From NCBI RefSeq assembly GCF_024347315.1, contig NZ_AP025460.1:2480001-2544000 (forward strand): DNA of 64,000 bases, read 5' to 3'. The stretch comes from Vibrio atlanticus (GTDB lineage: Bacteria; Pseudomonadota; Gammaproteobacteria; Enterobacterales; Vibrionaceae). Numbering within the stretch: position 1 is the stretch's first letter; the number at the start of each line of letters is the position of its first letter. The notes below the pieces were generated by a model. It saw only the letters and a program-made list of their open reading frames with translations, searched no databases and was not told the DNA's origin. Position numbers and translations under genes: made by a program. This document shows, piece by piece, positions 37,710 through 47,400 of the stretch.

Positions 37710-38306
37710 TTAGGCCTGTTCTGACTCAACAATCTTCTTCAAAGAGTGTGGATGCAGCTTAATGCAAATCCCTTGATGCTTGAATGCAACCGTTGGATTA
37801 TTCAAACGTTCCCCCTCACCTTTCGGGCTAGAGAGTTTTATCTTAATGCCTTGATCTGCCAAATTTTCAAACTTAGCAGCGAACTGCGGGTAAGTCTCTT
37901 TAAGGTCTGCTAGATACTCATCGGCCGTTTGTGCGTGAGAAGGAATCACAAACTCTACATGCTCCCAATCTTGGTTCGGGTAAATCTTGCCTTCAGCTGG
38001 GTATGGAAGCTCTAAACATTCAATCTTCCAACCAAGGCTTTGCAATGGTTTATCGAAAGCCAACACCACAATGGGACGACCATTGATCATCGCTTCTGAA
38101 ATCGTAGAGCCGTATTCAGACCATGCTTGATGTGCTGATTTAGCAAGCTCAGTTTCATTGATTCTCAATGCAATATGATCCGCTTGAGCAAAGCTTAAAT
38201 CCAAACCCAGCACATTTCCGAGGTTCTCAATTTTCGTCATAAACGTATCAAGGCGTGCAATCATTTGTTGTGGCTCTAGTTCAGCTTGCTTCAGGCTCAT
38301 CGTCAT
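37710..38306 (-). CDS. yecM: VOC-fold protein YecM
   Basis: This is a 198-residue member of the YecM family, which has a vicinal-oxygen-chelate (glyoxalase-like) fold but no established reaction. Landmarks are ADHIALRINETELA, INGRPIVVLAFDKPL, CLELPYPAEGKIYPNQDWEHVEFV and a C-terminal KHQGICIKLHPHSLKKIV. The conserved His/Glu residues in DHIALR, EHVEFV and the C-terminal histidines could bind a metal. It is divergent from argS across 349 bases; yecM and argS are also neighbours in E. coli. The start could be at either of two close methionines (MTM). Confidence 0.88.
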   Translation of the reverse strand: MTMSLKQAELEPQQMIARLDTFMTKIENLGNVLGLDLSFAQADHIALRINETELAKSAHQAWSEYGSTISEAMINGRPIVVLAFDKPLQSLGWKIECLELPYPAEGKIYPNQDWEHVEFVIPSHAQTADEYLADLKETYPQFAAKFENLADQGIKIKLSSPKGEGERLNNPTVAFKHQGICIKLHPHSLKKIVESEQA

Positions 38307-38506
38307 TGTCTATGTTCTCCAAATAATGGCAGCATGGTATCAGTTTTACTTCCAGCAACAAGCGCTGCTTTGACAAAAAACACTCAAAAAGTACCGTGTC
38401 TTACTTTCCTAAATAGACAAACTTCGCTTGGTCAAAGTTGATTGTCAAAAACCCCTCAGGAAATGTTAATTTTCTATCAATTCGACCTATAAGAAAGCCC
38501 ACAAAA

Positions 38507-38516
38507 TTGGTATGAT
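38507..38516 (+). promoter_or_regulatory. Candidate extended -10 promoter of argS
   Basis: TTGGTATGAT contains TGN-TATGAT, an extended -10 element, about 140 bases upstream of the argS start. The -35 position has a poor match (TATAAG), which extended -10 promoters tolerate. The remainder of the 38307-38655 gap shows nothing else that I can assign. Confidence 0.35.
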
Positions 38517-38655
38517 TAACGCCATTTTTGTGAACTTAAACAGAGTCTGTTGTTCATTTCAGCATTAAATCGTTAACTAGAAGCATAATTAGCCAAATTT
38601 AATGCCCACGAAATAACGGCTACTCTTATTCATCCTTGAATTGAAGGAAACGCGT

Positions 38656-40389
38656 GTGAATATCCAAGCACTGATTAATGACAAAGTATCTCAGGCTCTA
38701 GAAGCCGCTGGCGCACCTGCAGGCTCTCCTGCGGCTGTCCGTCAATCTGCAAAACCACAATTTGGTGACTACCAAGCAAACGGCATTATGGGTGTTGCTA
38801 AACGACTAGGCACTAACCCTCGAGAATTTGCTCAAAAAGTATTGGACGTTCTAAACCTAGACGGTATCGCTTCTAAAGTTGAAATCGCAGGTCCAGGTTT
38901 CCTAAACATCTTCCTAGATGAAACGTTCCTGGCACAACAAGCAGACGCAGCGCTTGCTGACTCTCGCCTTGGTGTTTCAGCCGCAGAAGCACAAACGATT
39001 GTTGCTGACTACTCAGCTCCAAACGTTGCAAAAGAAATGCACGTTGGTCACCTACGTTCAACGATCATCGGTGATGCTGTTGTTCGTACACTTGAGTTCT
39101 TAGGTCACAAAGTTATCCGTGCTAACCACATTGGTGACTGGGGTACTCAATTCGGTATGCTTATCGCAAACCTTGAGCGCATCCAAGCTGAAACTGGTGA
39201 AGTTTCAATGGAACTGTCAGATCTTGAGCAGTTCTACCGTGAATCTAAAAAGCTTTACGACGAAGACGAAGAATTCGCTGTGAAAGCACGTGGCTACGTA
39301 GTGAAACTGCAAGGTGGCGACGCATACTGTGCTGAAATGTGGAAAAAACTGGTTGACGTAACCATGGTTCAAAATCAACGTAACTACGATCGCCTGAACG
39401 TATCACTGACACGTGATGATGTGATGGGTGAAAGTATGTACAACCATATGCTTTCAAACATCGTTTCTGACCTACAAACACAAGGTCTAGCAAAAGAGTC
39501 TGACGGCGCACAAGTTGTATTCCTAGACGAATACAAAAACAAAGATGGCGACCCTATGGGCGTTATCGTGCAAAAACGTGACGGTGGCTTCCTATACACC
39601 ACCACCGATATTGCATGTGCTAAATATCGTTTTGAAGAACTGGGCGCAGATCGCGTACTTTACTTCATCGACTCTCGTCAGCACCAACACCTAATGCAAG
39701 CTTGGACTATCGTTCGTAAAGCGGGTTATGTTCCTGAGTCTGTATCTCTTGAGCACCACGCATTCGGCATGATGCTAGGTAAAGATGGTAAGCCATTTAA
39801 AACTCGTGCAGGCGGTACAGTGCGTCTTGCTGATCTTCTGGACGAAGCAGAAGTACGTGCAACTCAGCTGATTGAGTCTAAAAACCCTGAGCTAGCAGAA
39901 GACGAGAAGAAAACCATCGCGAACACAGTTGCAATGGCGGCTGTTAAATACGCAGACCTTTCTAAGCACCGTACCACTGATTACGTGTTCGACTGGGAAA
40001 ACATGCTGGCATTTGAAGGCAACACAGCACCGTACATGCAGTACGCATACACTCGTGTCGCTTCAATCTTTGCTAAAGCAGGCATTTCTATGGACTCTCT
40101 TGAAGGTGAAATCAAAATCACTGAAGAGAAAGAGAAAGCCCTTATCGCGAAACTTCTACAATTTGAAGAAGCGGTACAGTCTGTTGCTCGTGAAGGTCAA
40201 CCACACATCATGTGTAGCTACCTGTTCGAACTTGCTGGTCAATTCTCTAGCTTCTACGAAGCATGCCCTATCCTTGTGGCTGAAGACGAAACCGTTAAAC
40301 AGAGCCGCCTGAAGCTTGCTGCACTGACAGCTAAGACTATCAAGCAAGGCCTGTCGCTTCTAGGTATCGAAACTCTAGAGCGCATGTAA
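38656..40389 (+). CDS. argS: Arginyl-tRNA synthetase
   Basis: ArgS is a class I aminoacyl-tRNA synthetase charging tRNA-Arg. The GTG start at 38656 gives 577 residues, the E. coli length, and [15 protein letters not shown] matches the family. AAGGAAA lies 6-12 bases upstream. The HIGH signature is HVGH at about 128-131 within [20 protein letters not shown]. As in many ArgS proteins the KMSKS loop is degenerate, in the region [13 protein letters not shown]. The C-terminal anticodon-binding DALR domain ends [13 protein letters not shown] terminator follows. Confidence 0.97.
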
Positions 40390-40417
40390 TTCCCTTCGGG
40401 TTACAATGAATAAATAC

Positions 40418-40451
40418 AAAGGTTGATGTGAGAGCATCAACCTTTTGTTTT
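40418..40451 (+). terminator. Terminator of argS
   Basis: AAAGGTTGATG (40418-40428) pairs with CATCAACCTTT (40435-40445) around a 6-base loop and is followed by TGTTTTA. Confidence 0.88.
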
Positions 40452-40495
40452 ATCTAACGTATACTGAATTCAAGAAATCGAAATGGATAATAATA

Positions 40496-40924
40496 ATGAG
40501 CTTTGAACTTCACCCACAGTTAGCAAAAGACACCACGCTTATTGGCGAATTTCCACTAAGCTTGGCGCTGCTAAGCAAAGACAGTGCAGTGCCTTGGGTT
40601 ATCTTGGTACCCAAACGCGCCAACCTAAAAGAGTTGCACCATCTACCAATGAAAGAACAACAGCAGTTCTTGCTTGAGTCTCAAGCGGTAAGCCAAGCAC
40701 TAGAAGCGATATTCCAACCAGACAAGTTAAACCTTGGCGCGCTGGGTAACATGGTGCCACAGCTACACATTCACCATATTGCGCGTTTCAAAAATGACAT
40801 CGCATGGCCAGGACCAGTATGGGGAAACACTAAAGGTGAGCAGCGTACGGAAGAAGAACAAGCTGCAATCCATACTCGTATCCAGAACGTTTTGTCGCTG
40901 AGTTCTATCTTCAAGAAGGCGTAA
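40496..40924 (+). CDS. HIT-family hydrolase
   Basis: This is a histidine-triad nucleotide-binding protein of 142 residues, a family that hydrolyses dinucleoside polyphosphates or nucleotide phosphoramidates. The triad segment QLHIHHIARF is the diagnostic feature, with the alternating histidines slightly compressed compared with H-x-H-x-H. NLGALGNMVPQL precedes it, and a WPGPVWG segment follows. I chose the ATG at 40496 (MSFELHPQL). The open frame extends upstream through the argS terminator, which is not plausible coding sequence. A terminator follows at 40986-41018. Confidence 0.86.
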   Translation: MSFELHPQLAKDTTLIGEFPLSLALLSKDSAVPWVILVPKRANLKELHHLPMKEQQQFLLESQAVSQALEAIFQPDKLNLGALGNMVPQLHIHHIARFKNDIAWPGPVWGNTKGEQRTEEEQAAIHTRIQNVLSLSSIFKKA

Positions 40925-40985
40925 TTTGAGTTGGTCTCATTGAGCTTTAAAACAAGACTGTTCAGAAAAGATACATAACAAAAAA

Positions 40986-41018
40986 CCGCTTACCTAAAAT
41001 AGGTGAGCGGCTTTTTTA
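40986..41018. terminator. Bidirectional terminator between HIT gene and feoC
   Basis: CCGCTTACCTA pairs with TAGGTGAGCGG around AAA, with A-tract and T-tract flanks (AAAAA before, CTTTTTTATT after). It sits between converging transcripts. Confidence 0.9.
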
Positions 41019-41061
41019 TTGTCTAATCTCGTCGCTTTCAACGAGAGTATGAAGGCCTGAA

Positions 41062-41292
41062 CTACATCATCACATTCAGTGACAAACCATCTTGTTTGCT
41101 GATGGTGTAGCGAATACGTGTTGTATGGCCATGCTTATTGGTGTCGACCAAGCGAGATATCTTGCCTTTCTTGACCCACACTCCCAGCATCGCATCGATA
41201 CCGTCTTCACTTACCCCAAACTTAGATGCAAGCTCACTACGTGCAGCGACACCTTCGTTGTCAATGTATTGATGAAGTTCAGTTAAAATCAT
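41062..41292 (-). CDS. feoC: FeoC, ferrous iron transport accessory/regulatory protein
   Basis: This is a small winged-helix protein of the Feo system with 76 residues. A helix-turn-helix-like stretch (ARSELASKFGVSEDGIDAMLGVWVKKGKI) is at about 17-45. It has no cysteine, so the Fe-S cluster proposed for enterobacterial FeoC cannot form; Vibrio FeoC proteins are known for this. It overlaps the feoB stop by 4 bases (ATGA), indicating translational coupling. In Vibrio it interacts with the FeoB cytoplasmic domain. Confidence 0.9.
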   Translation of the reverse strand: MILTELHQYIDNEGVAARSELASKFGVSEDGIDAMLGVWVKKGKISRLVDTNKHGHTTRIRYTISKQDGLSLNVMM

Positions 41293-43562
41293 ACTACTTG
41301 CACCTCAAGTGCTTTTTGCTTACTGCCGATTTTCTTGAAGATGCGATACGTCACCACAAAACCACCAGCAATTGCCACCATCCACACAGCACTACTTACT
41401 GGGTGTACAGCGAAGTTTGCTGCTTGGTAATAGAAGGTCGCACCGAAGTAACCAAGTGCCATTGTCCAAACTGCGATGAAGCGGGCAAACGTCTGACCAA
41501 ATTCACGAACATAAGCACCCATCGCTGCCACACAAGGTGTGTAAAGCAAGATTAGGATTAAGTAAGCAAACGCAGCGTGGCCTGATACAAACTTATCTTT
41601 CAAGTTACCAAAGATCGAAGTATCAACCTCTTGATCAGCAGCCACTGAACTAGAGTCAGACAAGTCACCAACTTCAATTCCTAGTGGATCTGAATAGCTC
41701 AAACCAGCAAGGTTTTCAGGAATGGTCATTACAGCTTCTTCTAAACTTGCCGCTAGATCAAACTCAGCCGCTTCTTCATCAGAAGGTGTGGTGTATAAGC
41801 TATTTAGCGTACCAACCACAGCTTCTTTCGCAAAAATACCGGTAATGATACCAACCGTTGCTGGCCAGTTCTCTTCAGTAATACCAATCGGTTGGAACAC
41901 TGGAGTTACAACTTGAGCCGCTTTAGATAGCACAGAACTTTCACTGTCTTCGTTACCAAAACTGCCGTCCATACCTAATGAATTCAAGAAACTCAGAATT
42001 GCCACAACCATTACAATGGTTTTACCTGCGCCAAGCACGAAACGTTTCAGCTTCTGCCAAGTTTTCAGCATCACGTTTTGCACGGTCGGCAATTCGTAAT
42101 CCGGCATTTCCATAACCAAGCTATCGCTGCTACCAGGATAGATAGTATTTTTAAGGAACAAGCCCGTAAATACAGAAGCCAGAATACCCATGATGTACAG
42201 AGCGAACACGACGTTTTGTCCAGCACCAGGAAAGAATGCAGCAGCAAACAGTGCGTATACAGGTAGACGAGCACCACATGACATAAACGGTGCCATTGAT
42301 GCGGCGAGTTTACGTTCGCGCTCTTGGTCAAGAGTACGAGTTGCCATGATAGAAGGTACGTTACAGCCAAAACCCAGAACAAGTGGTACAAATGCTTTGC
42401 CCGGTAAGCCAATCTTCTGCATCACTTTATCCAGTACAAATGCAGCGCGGGCCATGTAGCCTGAACTTTCTAGTACCGCTAAGAATAAGTAAAGTGCGGC
42501 AATAACCGGAATAAAGGTCGCAACCGTTTGGATACCACCACCAATACCATCAGCAAGAACGGTGACTAGCCAAACCGGTAAGTGACCATCTAATAAATGA
42601 TGTCCGCCATCAACTAATATTGCGCCAACACCAATATCGAAGAAGTCGATAAACGCGCTACCGATATTGATAGAGAACATAAACATTAGGTACATGATGA
42701 CGAAGAAGAAAGGAATCCCGACCCATTTATTCAAAATGAATTGATCGGCTTTCTCTGTGAAATTACGGCTCAGTTTGCCTTCGCTGCGACGAACTCGTTT
42801 ACAAAGTTCATGTAAGAAAGTGTATTTAGCGTCAGCAACAGCAAGATCAATATCGAAATCGGCACCAAGACGCACACTATCAATTTGAGTCCGAGTTTGT
42901 GGGGCCAAACCATTCAATACCAAGTAATCATTTTCTAAAGCACGAATCGCTAGCGCTCGGTGAGATACGTCAGCATCATCAAATTGTGACTCAACAGAAG
43001 GAATAAGAGCTTCTAACGCGGCATCGTAATCAATAGAGATAGGATCAAGACTCACACCTTGAACCAGAAGCTTATGCAAACGCTCTTTAAAACGAACCAC
43101 TTGTCCTTTATCGTTTGCTGACAAGCTTAGAACCGGGCAACCTAGCTCTTTTTCTAGAGCCTTAAGGTTAATCACCTGACGCTCACGCTTTAATACATCC
43201 ATTTTGTTCAATACAACGATCATTGGGCGACCCAACTCTCGCAATTGTAATGTCATGTATAAGCTTCTTTCCAAACAGCTAGCATCAACAACATTGATGA
43301 TCACGTCCGCTGGGTGAGTAAGCACGGCGCGTGATGCAATCGACTCATCGATACTGTTTGCATCATTGCCACTGTCTAGTGCATAAATGCCTGGTAAATC
43401 CGTTAACTGAAATTGATCACCAGCGTGCGAATATAAACCGGTTTTCTTTTCTACGGTCACACCAACCCAGTTACCAACGTGCTGTTTTGCGCCAGTTAAT
43501 GCGTTAAATAATGTTGTTTTACCACTATTAGGGTTACCAACAGTAAGAACTTGATAATCCAT
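41289..43562 (-). CDS. feoB: Ferrous iron transporter FeoB
   Basis: FeoB is the main inner-membrane Fe2+ importer with an N-terminal G-protein domain; 757 residues. G1 is GNPNSGKTTLFNALTG (about 8-23), followed by GNWVGVTVEKK (switch I), G3 DLPGIYAL and G4 NKMD. The membrane half has paired Gate motifs: GFGCNVPSIMATRTL with a conserved Cys, and SCGARLPVYALF. The final TM bundle includes LLYTPCVAAMGAYVREFG. Its start codon directly follows the feoA stop (TAAATG). Confidence 0.97.
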   Translation of the reverse strand: MDYQVLTVGNPNSGKTTLFNALTGAKQHVGNWVGVTVEKKTGLYSHAGDQFQLTDLPGIYALDSGNDANSIDESIASRAVLTHPADVIINVVDASCLERSLYMTLQLRELGRPMIVVLNKMDVLKRERQVINLKALEKELGCPVLSLSANDKGQVVRFKERLHKLLVQGVSLDPISIDYDAALEALIPSVESQFDDADVSHRALAIRALENDYLVLNGLAPQTRTQIDSVRLGADFDIDLAVADAKYTFLHELCKRVRRSEGKLSRNFTEKADQFILNKWVGIPFFFVIMYLMFMFSINIGSAFIDFFDIGVGAILVDGGHHLLDGHLPVWLVTVLADGIGGGIQTVATFIPVIAALYLFLAVLESSGYMARAAFVLDKVMQKIGLPGKAFVPLVLGFGCNVPSIMATRTLDQERERKLAASMAPFMSCGARLPVYALFAAAFFPGAGQNVVFALYIMGILASVFTGLFLKNTIYPGSSDSLVMEMPDYELPTVQNVMLKTWQKLKRFVLGAGKTIVMVVAILSFLNSLGMDGSFGNEDSESSVLSKAAQVVTPVFQPIGITEENWPATVGIITGIFAKEAVVGTLNSLYTTPSDEEAAEFDLAASLEEAVMTIPENLAGLSYSDPLGIEVGDLSDSSSVAADQEVDTSIFGNLKDKFVSGHAAFAYLILILLYTPCVAAMGAYVREFGQTFARFIAVWTMALGYFGATFYYQAANFAVHPVSSAVWMVAIAGGFVVTYRIFKKIGSKQKALEVQVV

Positions 43563-43784
43563 TTAGATAACCTCGATTTGTTCTGCAATGCTTTCACGAA
43601 TGGCTATAGAAACACCTCTCACTTCAACTTGAAGCGGATCACCCATAGGTGCACGACGGATAAGTGTCACCTCGGTATTTGGCAACATGCCCATAACCAT
43701 TAGTTTTTTTCTAACGTCTGGTGTTAAACCTGTAAGTGCAACAATAGAAGCCGCTTTTCCTTGCTCTAGTTGTGAGAGTTTCAT
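43563..43784 (-). CDS. feoA: Ferrous iron transport protein FeoA
   Basis: FeoA is a small cytoplasmic SH3-like protein of 73 residues that assists FeoB. LSQLEQGKAASIVALTG opens the fold; RKKLMVMGMLPNTEVTLIRRAPMGDPLQVEVRG is the family core (positions about 26-58). It is the first gene of feoABC. Possible Fur and FNR sites lie upstream (43803-43817 and 43860-43873). Confidence 0.95.
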   Translation of the reverse strand: MKLSQLEQGKAASIVALTGLTPDVRKKLMVMGMLPNTEVTLIRRAPMGDPLQVEVRGVSIAIRESIAEQIEVI

Positions 43785-43802
43785 AAGTACCCAGTTCGAG
43801 AT

Positions 43803-43817
43803 TGATAATGAGAAAGA
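43803..43817. promoter_or_regulatory. Weak Fur-like box upstream of feoA
   Basis: TGATAAT-G-AGAAAGA has one perfect half of the 7-1-7 Fur motif (TGATAATNATTATCA) and a poor second half. It lies about 20-33 bases upstream of the feoA start. Iron control of feo is well established, but this site is not strong. Confidence 0.35.
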
Positions 43818-43859
43818 TTGTTATTACCGACATGATACATGCACATACCCACAATTCTA

Positions 43860-43873
43860 TTGTGTGAAATCAA
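43860..43873. promoter_or_regulatory. FNR-like site upstream of feoA
   Basis: TTGTG-TGAA-ATCAA differs from the FNR consensus TTGAT-N4-ATCAA at one position. It is about 75-90 bases upstream of feoA. Activation of feo by FNR under low oxygen is known in E. coli. Confidence 0.4.
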
Positions 43874-44087
43874 TGTTTTCGAAAATACACTCTCGTAAAT
43901 TTCGTTAAAAACGTTTACGTCAAAAACGTCACTTTCAACAATTAGTGGGGACTACCTCACTAGTACGCGTCAACCAGAAAACAATAAGGCACTAATAATC
44001 AACAACTTATAACAATGTCGGTTTTCTCACAGTCATCTGTCGTTAATTTTATAAGCAAAACAAGTCGCTACCCGTATAGTTACTCCA

Positions 44088-44218
44088 TCGAAGAGAAACT
44101 CTTTCTCTTTAATTTTATTCCAGAGGTGATGTGGCTTGCCATATCACTCCGGCAGCAAGCGAAGGTGTCATTGGCACCCGTGGTATAGTCCCCCCGGCTA
44201 TACCACGATATTTTTTTT
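44088..44218 (+). ncRNA. Candidate structured small RNA with intrinsic terminator
   Basis: No gene is visible in the 635-base gap between feoA and the AraC regulator, but the plus strand shows a run of hairpins. GAGAAA-CTC-TTTCTC lies at 44094-44108. A long stem pairing GGTGATGTGGC with GCCATATCAC(T) lies at about 44125-44148. GGTGTC-ATT-GGCACC lies at about 44164-44178. A perfect 10-bp stem CGTGGTATAG/CTATACCACG (44179-44207) with a C-rich loop is followed by eight Ts. TATAGT at 44075-44080 could be a -10 element. No plus-strand gene follows, so this is not a leader. No known RNA family was recognised. Confidence 0.5.
44179..44218 (+). terminator. Strong intrinsic terminator (orphan, plus strand)
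   Basis: A 10-bp perfect stem (44179-44188 with 44198-44207) and T8 (44211-44218) form this terminator. No annotated gene on this strand precedes it within 3 kb. Confidence 0.85.
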
Positions 44219-44271
44219 CTTCCTTTTGTTTTAACCCACAAACCTTTTTAAACTCCCCCAACTATCGTTAT

Positions 44272-44341
<70 letters not shown>

Positions 44342-44348
44342 AGAAGCA

Positions 44349-44379
44349 TAAAAAAGCCCCAACACCGAATGTCGAGGCT
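44349..44379 (-). terminator. Terminator of the AraC hybrid regulator
   Basis: On the minus strand AGCCTCGAC pairs with GTTGGGGCT (two G-U pairs) around 7 bases and is followed by six Ts. Confidence 0.8.
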
Positions 44380-44419
44380 CAAAGTATCTTTATCTATGTT
44401 GTAACTGGACGTCCCTAGT

Positions 44420-47400
44420 TCACTGCTCTTCGTTGTTTTCAGCAAACTTAGATGGCGACATGCCAAAGTGATGTTTAAACCTTTGACTGAAATAGGAAGG
44501 GTCATTGAAACCAGAATCAAACGCGACGTCTGAAATCCTTTCTCCCGCAAGTAGCCGCTCGCACGCATGCTCTAAACGCACTTCATTCAAATGCTCTTTA
44601 AAGGTCTTGTTGTAAGCCGATTTAAAACGTCTCTGTAAGCTTCTCTCTGACATGAACAAGTACTTAGCAGCATTTGCAGTACTGAACTCTGCATCGGCGT
44701 AGTTTTCACTTACAAGCTGTGACACTCTGTTTTTCCACTCTTGCTCAGCACTTAACCTTTGTTGCTCCGTCGCTGAAACTGTAAGTTTAATGGTCTCGAT
44801 CTGTTCAATTGTGCTAGCTTCCAAATTATCTAACACTTGATATTCAATCGGCCACGAAAGCTGCACCTTATTTTGAGAGTCCGAGACAAAAGCATTCAGT
44901 TCACCACCGCTCTGGTTCATCAATAATGGCAACTTTTCGATGTTTAGGTCGGTCGACTTTCCAGTATTGTCATTAATGCTTGAAGTCAATTTTGGGAAAG
45001 GCATTCCATGGTCTCGAATCGTCACAACAAGGTGCTCTTTAACCTCTTCAACCAATACCACCATACTCTGTGACTTAAAATTTCTCTTAATGATGCTAGC
45101 GACTAGACTGTTGAAAATAATATCAAGATTAAAATACAGCAAGGATACATGTCGTTGTTTAGTTTCAACTTTAATATCCAGTTCAATACCGGCTTTGGCT
45201 AAATCGTCCTGCCAAGCTTTGAGTACAGCTTCTAAGATTAAAATTATATCGTAACAAACCTTTCCCTTCCCTTGTGGCGTGTTACTCAACTGAGCCAAGC
45301 CATTTTTCAATGTCAATATTGGCGACTTACCTTGTTCATCATTCCAATTTGGGATCATAGCTGCGATATGATTAACTTCAGAAGAGAGTTCATTAGCAGT
45401 ATGTGTGACAAGAGCACTCTTAACTGACAACTGTTTTTTAAGCTGTTGATTAGTCGTTAGTAGTATTCGGCTTTGATGCCTCAGTTGATCTGTCTTTAAT
45501 GCAACTTGCGCCTTTAAGTGCCTGTTGGCGAAAGTGACGTAACGTGATCGCCAAAAAACCAAAGCAGTCACTACACAGATAAGTAATACAAGAGAGCTTG
45601 CTGCTGCCCAATTACTCAGATACCAAGGTTCCGCAATAGAAAAGCTTTGGTTCGTTGACGTAAAGCGATAATGGGAGTCCTTAACGGGTTTCACTTCCAA
45701 CGTATAGTCCCCAGGAAGAAGGTGATCGAGTGTTAGTAACCCCCCTTCAAACTCACTCCAAGGTTCATTGTCGCTTAGTCGATACTCCATTGCAGGTGTG
45801 TATGTCGCTGGTAAAATTCCAATCTTAAAACCGATTGATGAGCCATAAGAAATTTCATCTAAATCAGCTGTCTTGCCACCAAGTGATACTATCTGATGGT
45901 CGACACTTATCTTGCTTAGCAATGCACGGCTATGAGGTGTTGTTGATACCAATAGCTCATTAGCTAATGCACTCACCACGCCATATCTTGAGCCAAAGAT
46001 AAGCCTAGTAGACTGGCTACCTGAGCTGTAAAACAGAGCACACGCACCTGCAGCCAATTCATTGGTGATCAAGCCAAATGGTGAGCCGATATGTTTATGT
46101 AGTTGCCCATCCAATCCGTAATAGCTAATACCTTTCGAAGAGCCTAACCACATCCCATTATCATCGCTAATTAAACATTTAGGACTGATATTTTCCTCAA
46201 CAAGAGTGACCTCTTGAATAATAGAACTGTTATTAGAGATTCGATACACACCATAGCTACTCGCAAACCACTGGGATCCATCTTTCGCTTTTTCAATATC
46301 GACCACTTTGCCAAGCCGCTCGCTTGAACGACTAAAGCTAATTCTCTCATCAAGAAAAGAGTAGAATCCGTGATCAGTACCAACATAAATACGACCTTGT
46401 AAACCTATATTGAGAGCGGTGATCTTTGCTGGCAAAAATTTATCGACTAACCAGTCGGTACCATAACTTGTCAACTTATTGGTTTCGATAGATAACGAAT
46501 AAAGGTTTTGTCCCGAGGTCATCCAAAGCATGTTATCCGCTTCAAGTGCAAAGTTTTCAACGGGTACACCTTCAATCGCTCTTGGTAGATCGACCTTTTC
46601 AGCCTCTAACGTATCAGTGTTGAAACTAATAATACCTTCTGCAGTCGCCAACCAAATTGAAGAACCAAAGATCTCAAAGTCCTGTACCGGGTTAGAGTAA
46701 ACACGAACGGGGTTATCTTCACTGAGAGAATCAACCAAATAGAGACCTCTGGAAGAAGCAACCCAAGACAGTTGATCGCGAACAAGCTGTACTTTGTTTA
46801 TCACCACACTACTCGAGTGCATCCCTATTCCCGTTAATGGCGTTCTTGAGAATGTCCTGCTGAACAGTGAAAAGTATCGAATTCCGTTATTGGTCGCGAC
46901 CCACATTCCACCAGCATTGTCGTTAATTAACGAATATATTTTTTCACCCGGTAACGAAAAGTCTTGATTATCGGCTTGTTCAAATCGTGTAATTTGCCCC
47001 GTAATAAAGTTGTAGCTGATCAGACCATGCTCAGTCCCAATCCAGTATTGATCGGTTGTTTCAGCGAGAGAAAGAACATGCGAACCACTCACCCACCTTT
47101 CTTTCTTAGGATTTGCAAGATCTATAATGACTGCACCATTCAATGTGCCAATGACTAACTCACGTCTTGCCATCGAAAAATACAGCGTCTCTATATGATT
47201 TTTTTCTGATGCACCGATATGAGTAAATTCTTGGCTATCAGAAAGGTACACTCCGGAACTGGTCGCTAGCACCCATTTTGACAACACCCGCTCAGCATCG
47301 TTAATCGTAATATCGCTGCTATTGTTGTACCGATACAATTTTAGAAGCGAGTAAGTGCTAAATTCTAAAGATTGAGTATTGTACGTATAGAAATTACTGC

